Below, in pieces: positions 59,999 through 64,000 of a stretch of DNA of 64,000 nucleotides. Every line of letters begins with the position of its first letter. Within the stretch, counting starts at the first letter, position 1. Below the pieces are notes generated by a model that was given only the letters and a program-made list of their open reading frames with translations, had not been told where the DNA came from and did not search any database. Origin of the DNA: CAVRAZ01 sp963719135 (GTDB lineage Bacteria; Pseudomonadota; Gammaproteobacteria; DSM-19610); the NCBI GenBank assembly GCA_963719135.1, contig CAVRAZ010000004.1, positions 186,001 through 250,000 on the forward strand. The letters are read 5' to 3'. Made by a program: the position numbers and the translations under genes.

Positions 59999-61180
59999 TC
60001 AGGTCAATTCCGCCGGATTGAACACGCGCTCGTACTCCCGGATGGCATAGCGGTCGGTCATGCCGGCAATGTAATCGGCCACGGCGCGGGCATGACCGGG
60101 TTCCCCGAGATTGCGCTTCAACCTGGCGGCGTGCTGCTGGCCTTCCTCAGGCATGAGGCGGGGCTCCGAAACGAAAGCATGAAACAGTTCGCGGATGACG
60201 CGGGCGGCCTTCACGGTCATGCGGTGTACCCGGTAGTGCCGGTACAAGTGTTCTCTCAGGAACTGTTTCAGCTCGAGGTTCCAGGTCCGCATTTCGTCGC
60301 TGAACGCGATCAGGGGCTCGCTCCGCCGGCGTACGTCGTCGATATCGACCGGGGCGGCAGCTTCAATATTGCGCAAGCTGGTTTTGATGAGATCGGTTAC
60401 CTGACAATCGATCAGGCGTCGTACCACCTCGTGGACGATGCGCCGCGCAGAAAGTTCGGGATAGCGGTTCACAACCTCCGCGTGCTGCGTCTGAAAGAGG
60501 CTGACGGCGAGGAGCTGGTCAATATCGATCAGACCCGCCCGCAAACCATCGTCAACGTCGTGGCTGTTGTACGCGATTTCATCGGCGAGGTTGGTTAGCT
60601 GTGCCTCCAGACTGGGCTGGGTCTTCTCCAGAAAGCGTCGTCCGAGTCCGCCCAGTTCCCGGGCATTTCTGATCGAACAGTGTTTCAGAATGCCCTCGCG
60701 CGCCTCGAAAGTCAGATTCAGGCCGCGGAATTCGGCGTAGCGTTCCTCGAGTTCCTCGACCACACGCAACGACTGGAGATTGTGCTCGAACCCGCCGTAT
60801 TCCTTCATACAGGTATTGAGTGCGTCCTGTCCGGCGTGGCCGAACGGCGTGTGTCCCAGGTCGTGCGCCAGCGCGACCGCCTCGGTAAGGTCTTCATTTA
60901 GCCGCAACGCTCGGGCGATGGACCGCGCGATCTGGGCAACCTCGATGGAATGCGTGAGCCGGGTGCGGAAGAGGTCGCCCTCGTGGTTGACGAACACCTG
61001 TGTCTTGTATTCCAGGCGCCTGAATGCAGCGGAATGTATCACGCGGTCGCGGTCGCGCTGGTATTCGCTGCGGTAGTTCGGTTTGTCTTCAGGATGGTGC
61101 CGCCCGCGGCTGGCGGCGTCGGTCGCAGCATAAGGCGCCAAGCCCTCCGCGGCCGTTATCGTCCCCTGCCGCACTCTCAT
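59999..61180 (-). CDS. dgt: dGTP triphosphohydrolase-like HD protein
   Basis: 393 aa. Cleaves deoxynucleoside triphosphates (dGTP in the best-known case) to the nucleoside and tripolyphosphate. The HD phosphohydrolase site is complete: SIEVAQIARS preceded by H, HDLGHTPFGHAGQDAL (His-Asp pair and downstream His), and the later LADEIAYNSHDVDDGL with its Asp. The N-terminal segment DRDRVIHSAAFRRLEYKTQV is typical. Its length marks it as the shorter type-2-like Dgt rather than E. coli Dgt (about 500 aa). The ATG at 61180 overlaps the aroB stop as ATGA. In this gene order it sits between aroB and damX. Confidence 0.93.
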   Translation of the reverse strand: MRVRQGTITAAEGLAPYAATDAASRGRHHPEDKPNYRSEYQRDRDRVIHSAAFRRLEYKTQVFVNHEGDLFRTRLTHSIEVAQIARSIARALRLNEDLTEAVALAHDLGHTPFGHAGQDALNTCMKEYGGFEHNLQSLRVVEELEERYAEFRGLNLTFEAREGILKHCSIRNARELGGLGRRFLEKTQPSLEAQLTNLADEIAYNSHDVDDGLRAGLIDIDQLLAVSLFQTQHAEVVNRYPELSARRIVHEVVRRLIDCQVTDLIKTSLRNIEAAAPVDIDDVRRRSEPLIAFSDEMRTWNLELKQFLREHLYRHYRVHRMTVKAARVIRELFHAFVSEPRLMPEEGQQHAARLKRNLGEPGHARAVADYIAGMTDRYAIREYERVFNPAELT

Positions 61181-62271
61181 GAGCCGGTTCGAGACAGCGC
61201 TGGGTTGAGGGTTTCTCTCAGACGCACGGGATCGAAGTCACTACTGACGCGCGCTGACCCAATAGCATCGAGCAGGACTAGCCGCAACTCGCCATCGATC
61301 ACCTTCTTGTCCACCGCCATACATTCGAGAAATTGGCCGGCGGTCATTTCCCGCGGCGGGTCGACGGGCAGATTGGCGCGTTTGAGCAGGTTTCGGATTC
61401 GTGTGACGTCGTCCGCGTCAATCCACCCCTGCCGGGCCGACAGATCGGCGGCCATGGCCATGCCGGCCGCAACACCTTCGCCGTGCAGCCAGTTGCCATA
61501 GCCCATACCGGTTTCGATGGCGTGACCGAAGGTATGTCCCAGATTCAACAGGGCACGTTGCCCGCTTTCGCGTTCATCGGCGGCCACGATTTCCGCCTTG
61601 CACTCACAGGAGCGTTTGATCGCATAGGTCAGAGCCGCGCCGTCACGGCGCATAAGTGCGTCCATGTTGTTTTCCAACCACGAGAAGAAGTCGGGATCCC
61701 TGATTAACCCGTACTTGATGATCTCCGCAATACCCGCTGACAATTGCCGATTATCGAGAGTTTTCAGTGTGTCGGTGTCCGCCAGTACGCAGCGAGGCTG
61801 ATGAAAGGCGCCGATCATGTTCTTGCCGAGCGCGTGATTGACGCCGGTCTTGCCGCCTACAGAGGAATCCACCTGAGCGAGCAGGGTTGTTGGAATCTGA
61901 ATGAAATCGACGCCGCGCTGGTAGCAAGCCGCAGCGAACCCGGTCATGTCGCCCACGACGCCGCCACCGAGGGCGACCAATGTGCAGGCGCGGTTGAACC
62001 TCCCCTGCAAGAGGACATCGAAAATCAAATTCAGTGTTTCGAGGGTCTTGTATTGTTCGCCGTCCGGCAGCACGACCGACTGGACTTTGTAACCTTCCAG
62101 AGCATCCAGCGCGGGAGCGAGGTAGAGCGGTCCGACCGTCTCGTTGGTGACAACCATGACTTGGCTGCCCCGAATCGCCGATGCATATAGCGCCCTGTCG
62201 CCCAGCAGGCCCGGTCCGATGTGAATTGGATAGCTGCGCTCGCCAAGGTTGAGATTGAGCGTGGTGATCAT
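61177..62271 (-). CDS. aroB: 3-dehydroquinate synthase
   Basis: Second step of the shikimate pathway: converts DAHP to 3-dehydroquinate with NAD+ and Zn2+ or Co2+. 364 aa. The NAD-binding segment LPDGEQYKTLETL, the Gly-rich ALGGGVVGDMTGFAAACYQR, DSSVGGKTGVNHALGKN and the metal-binding LNLGHTFGHAIETGMGYGNW with its HGEGVAAGM are all present. The start is ATG 62271 (MITTLNLN), four codons in from another possible ATG. It is 44 bp after aroK on the same strand and overlaps dgt. Confidence 0.96.
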   Translation of the reverse strand: MITTLNLNLGERSYPIHIGPGLLGDRALYASAIRGSQVMVVTNETVGPLYLAPALDALEGYKVQSVVLPDGEQYKTLETLNLIFDVLLQGRFNRACTLVALGGGVVGDMTGFAAACYQRGVDFIQIPTTLLAQVDSSVGGKTGVNHALGKNMIGAFHQPRCVLADTDTLKTLDNRQLSAGIAEIIKYGLIRDPDFFSWLENNMDALMRRDGAALTYAIKRSCECKAEIVAADERESGQRALLNLGHTFGHAIETGMGYGNWLHGEGVAAGMAMAADLSARQGWIDADDVTRIRNLLKRANLPVDPPREMTAGQFLECMAVDKKVIDGELRLVLLDAIGSARVSSDFDPVRLRETLNPALSRTGS

Positions 62272-62315
62272 GTCGCTAAGCATATCGGGAATCGACGCGG
62301 GCGCCAGAACTCCAA

Positions 62316-62840
62316 TTATCCGCGCAATTTGCTCAGCGCGTCCATTATCTTACCCACCACCTCCCCAACCTTGCGGCCGTCGGTATCCACCACCAGATCG
62401 GCGACTTCAAGGTAAAGCGGCTCACGGACCGCCATCAGCTCGGTCAGGCGCTTCCTGGGTTCCTCGGTTAGCAACAGTGGCCGATTGCGGTCGCGCGCCG
62501 TTCGTTTCATCTGCTGTTGTACCGACGCATGGAGGTAAATGACGCAGCCGCGGGAAGTCAGGTTTTTCCGGTTTTCAGGATGGAGCACGGCGCCGCCGCC
62601 TGTCGCCAGGACGACCTCCGGCTGTCCGGTCAGTTCGTCGATAACTGCCTGTTCGCGCGCGCGAAACCCGGCTTCGCCCTCCAGCTCGAAGATGAGGGGA
62701 ATATCGACGCCGGTGCGGGTTTCGATTTCGCGATCGCTGTCAATGAACCTGAGTTTGAGAGCGCGCGCGAGCTGTCGCCCGATAGTGGACTTGCCGGCGC
62801 CCATCGGTCCGACCAAAAAAAAACTGCCCGGCTCTTTCAT
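62316..62840 (-). CDS. aroK: Shikimate kinase
   Basis: Phosphorylates shikimate at the 3-hydroxyl with ATP. 174 aa, the usual size. The P-loop is GPMGAGKSTIGRQL. The shikimate-binding Asp and Arg are in FIDSDREIETRTGVDI, GFRAREQAVIDEL and VLATGGGAVLHPENR. The lid region (RTARDRNRPLL) is Arg-rich. The first codons, MKEPGSFFLVGP, are unusual in being part of an intrinsic-terminator sequence (see 62815-62849): the stem closes around the ATG and the Phe codons supply the T-run. The next gene is aroB, and pilQ lies upstream. Confidence 0.96.
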   Translation of the reverse strand: MKEPGSFFLVGPMGAGKSTIGRQLARALKLRFIDSDREIETRTGVDIPLIFELEGEAGFRAREQAVIDELTGQPEVVLATGGGAVLHPENRKNLTSRGCVIYLHASVQQQMKRTARDRNRPLLLTEEPRKRLTELMAVREPLYLEVADLVVDTDGRKVGEVVGKIMDALSKLRG

Positions 62841-62849
62841 GCCGGGCAG
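62815..62849 (-). terminator. Intrinsic terminator overlapping the aroK start codon
   Basis: On the minus strand, CTGCCCGGC (62849-62841), the loop ATGAAAGA (62840-62833) and GCCGGGCAG (62832-62824) form a perfect 9-bp GC-rich stem, followed at once by nine T (62823-62815). It begins 37 nt after the pilQ stop. This is a textbook Rho-independent terminator. The loop is the aroK start codon, and the T-run is its Phe-Phe codons and the T's flanking them. Confidence 0.85.
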
Positions 62850-62885
62850 ATATGCCAGAAATGCGGTCGTGTTACAAGCGCGCTG

Positions 62886-64000
62886 TCAGTTAAGCGCCAA
62901 GCCCTGCTTGAGGATCTTGGGAGTGACGAAAATCAGCAGCTCACGCTTGTTGTTGGTGTTGCGCTCGGTCTTGAACAGCCAGCCCACCGCCGGAAGGTCG
63001 CCGAGGAATGGAACGCGATCGGAACCGTTTATCCTTTCCTCCTGGAAAATACCGCCCAGGACCAGCGTTTCGCCGTTATCTACCAGCACTTTGGTGGTGA
63101 CGTTCTGCGTGTTGATGCTGGGTACGCCCTCGAATTGGTCGCCTACGGCGTCTTTACTCACGTGCAGGTCCATGATGATGCGGTCATCCGGCGTAATCTG
63201 CGGGCGGACAGTTAGCTCCAGTACGGCTTCCTTGAAGCTGACTGTGGCCGCGCCACTGGACGACGCTTCCTTGTAGGGAATTTCGACGCCCTGCTTGATC
63301 GACGCCTGTTGCTGGTCCGACGTGGTCACGCGCGGACTGGAAATGACCTCGCCGCGGTTTTCGGCCTGCATGGCGGAAAGCTCGAGTTGCAGCAGGCGGC
63401 TGCCGAGGTGGCCGATCGCGATACCCAGGGCACCCGCCGGGTTGGAAACCGGCAGGTTGACAAGAAGGCCCTCGTTACCGCTGCCTGCAGGCACTTCGAA
63501 TGCGGTGGTGGTGTCGGCATAGTTGACATCGCCGGGCTGCTTGCCACCAATCGAGTAGAAATCTCCGCCATTATAGAACTTGGTCCTGCTCAGGCCGAAT
63601 TTAACACCCAGGTCCTTGGCAAAGTCGTTGTTGGCCAGGACTATGCGCGATTCGATCAGCACTTGCCTGACCGGCACGTCCAGGCGCGCGACCATCTTCC
63701 TGATCTGTTCCAGCTTGTCGGCAGTGTCCTGCAACAATAGGGTGTTGGTACGTTCGTCGATGCTGACGGCGCCGCGTTCCGACAGAAGTGAGTTGTCTTT
63801 GCTCTTGATCAGGGCCGCCAAGTCCGCCGCCTTGGCATAGTTCACCTGCATGAAATCAGAATAAAGGGGCGCCAGTTCTTCGATCTGTTTCTGCGATTCC
63901 AGCTCCAGTTTTTCCCGCGCGGCGATTTCGTCGCTGGGGGCAACAAGCATGACGTTACCGTTCTGGCGCTTCGCCAGCCCCTTGGTCTTAAGCACGATAT
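62886..64000 (-). CDS. pilQ: Type IV pilus secretin PilQ (N-terminus outside window)
   Basis: The outer-membrane ring through which type IV pili pass. The C-terminal 370 or so residues are in the window. The frame is open to the right edge: the GTG at 63995 is internal, since the codon before it gives Ile and the sequence ILKTKGL... is the end of a secretin N-domain. An N1-type domain (DFMQVNYAKAADLAALIKSK) is followed by the secretin core (VLIESRIVLANNDFAKDLGV; SSPRVTTSDQQQASIKQGVE; VPFLGDLPAVGWLFKTERNT). It ends at 62886 and is followed by a terminator and then aroK, the usual pilMNOPQ-aroKB order. Confidence 0.95.
   Translation of the reverse strand, partial: IVLKTKGLAKRQNGNVMLVAPSDEIAAREKLELESQKQIEELAPLYSDFMQVNYAKAADLAALIKSKDNSLLSERGAVSIDERTNTLLLQDTADKLEQIRKMVARLDVPVRQVLIESRIVLANNDFAKDLGVKFGLSRTKFYNGGDFYSIGGKQPGDVNYADTTTAFEVPAGSGNEGLLVNLPVSNPAGALGIAIGHLGSRLLQLELSAMQAENRGEVISSPRVTTSDQQQASIKQGVEIPYKEASSSGAATVSFKEAVLELTVRPQITPDDRIIMDLHVSKDAVGDQFEGVPSINTQNVTTKVLVDNGETLVLGGIFQEERINGSDRVPFLGDLPAVGWLFKTERNTNNKRELLIFVTPKILKQGLALN

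Overview
The window is high-GC, gene-dense DNA from a bacterial chromosome, most likely a gammaproteobacterium. The clearest sign is the block at the right end, pilQ-aroK-aroB-dgt-(WGR protein)-damX followed by gltB-gltD and hemE, a gene order typical of free-living Gammaproteobacteria of the Chromatiales/Ectothiorhodospiraceae kind. Pyruvate:ferredoxin oxidoreductase, a Cyc2-like cytochrome-porin and a DsrE-type remnant fit a redox-versatile, possibly sulfur- or iron-oxidising organism, but that lifestyle is inferred. No tRNA, rRNA or CRISPR array was seen.

Layout. 1-5992: a redox operon of a GltD-like flavoprotein (cut by the left edge), nifJ and a dihydroorotate-dehydrogenase-like protein. 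6162-9635: an intact 'recombinase in trio' (RIT) mobile element, three overlapping tyrosine recombinase genes enclosed by a perfect 33-bp inverted repeat. 10114-10596: a small secreted repeat protein. 10691-14405: divergent polyamine genes speE and speA plus a beta-hydroxyacid dehydrogenase. 14594-16044: a compact restriction-modification pair (BglII-like nuclease and MT-A70 adenine methyltransferase), visibly more A/T-rich than its surroundings. 16250-23352: housekeeping genes ppnN, an SPOR protein, argS, an outer-membrane protein and priA. 23509-30653: a secreted 11-residue-repeat protein; a sigma factor (frameshifted) with DUF3619 and DUF3106 partners; a DsrE remnant; an HMA-like protein; nhaA; a transglutaminase-like protein and a GFA protein.

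30970-37208 is a cusCBA copper/silver efflux operon in which cusA is intact but cusB and cusC carry about eight frameshifts. 37602-44772 holds a secreted protein, class I aldolase fbaB, the Cyc2-like cytochrome-porin, a potassium channel, a sterol-desaturase-family enzyme, a truncated TVP38-type fragment and a cation diffusion facilitator. 45143-47924 is the three-gene transhydrogenase operon pntA1-pntA2-pntB. 48194-51308 carries an HNH nuclease, a fructosamine kinase and hemE, separated by dispersed inverted-repeat elements. 51592-64000 is the conserved glt/dam/aro/pil block; a textbook intrinsic terminator is built into the first codons of aroK, just after pilQ.

The most unusual items are the RIT element with its repeated CTATGTATAG boxes, the terminator overlapping the aroK start codon, the dispersed AACC...AAGG inverted pairs, two secreted repeat proteins, the Cyc2-like protein, and the cluster of frameshifts in cusBC.
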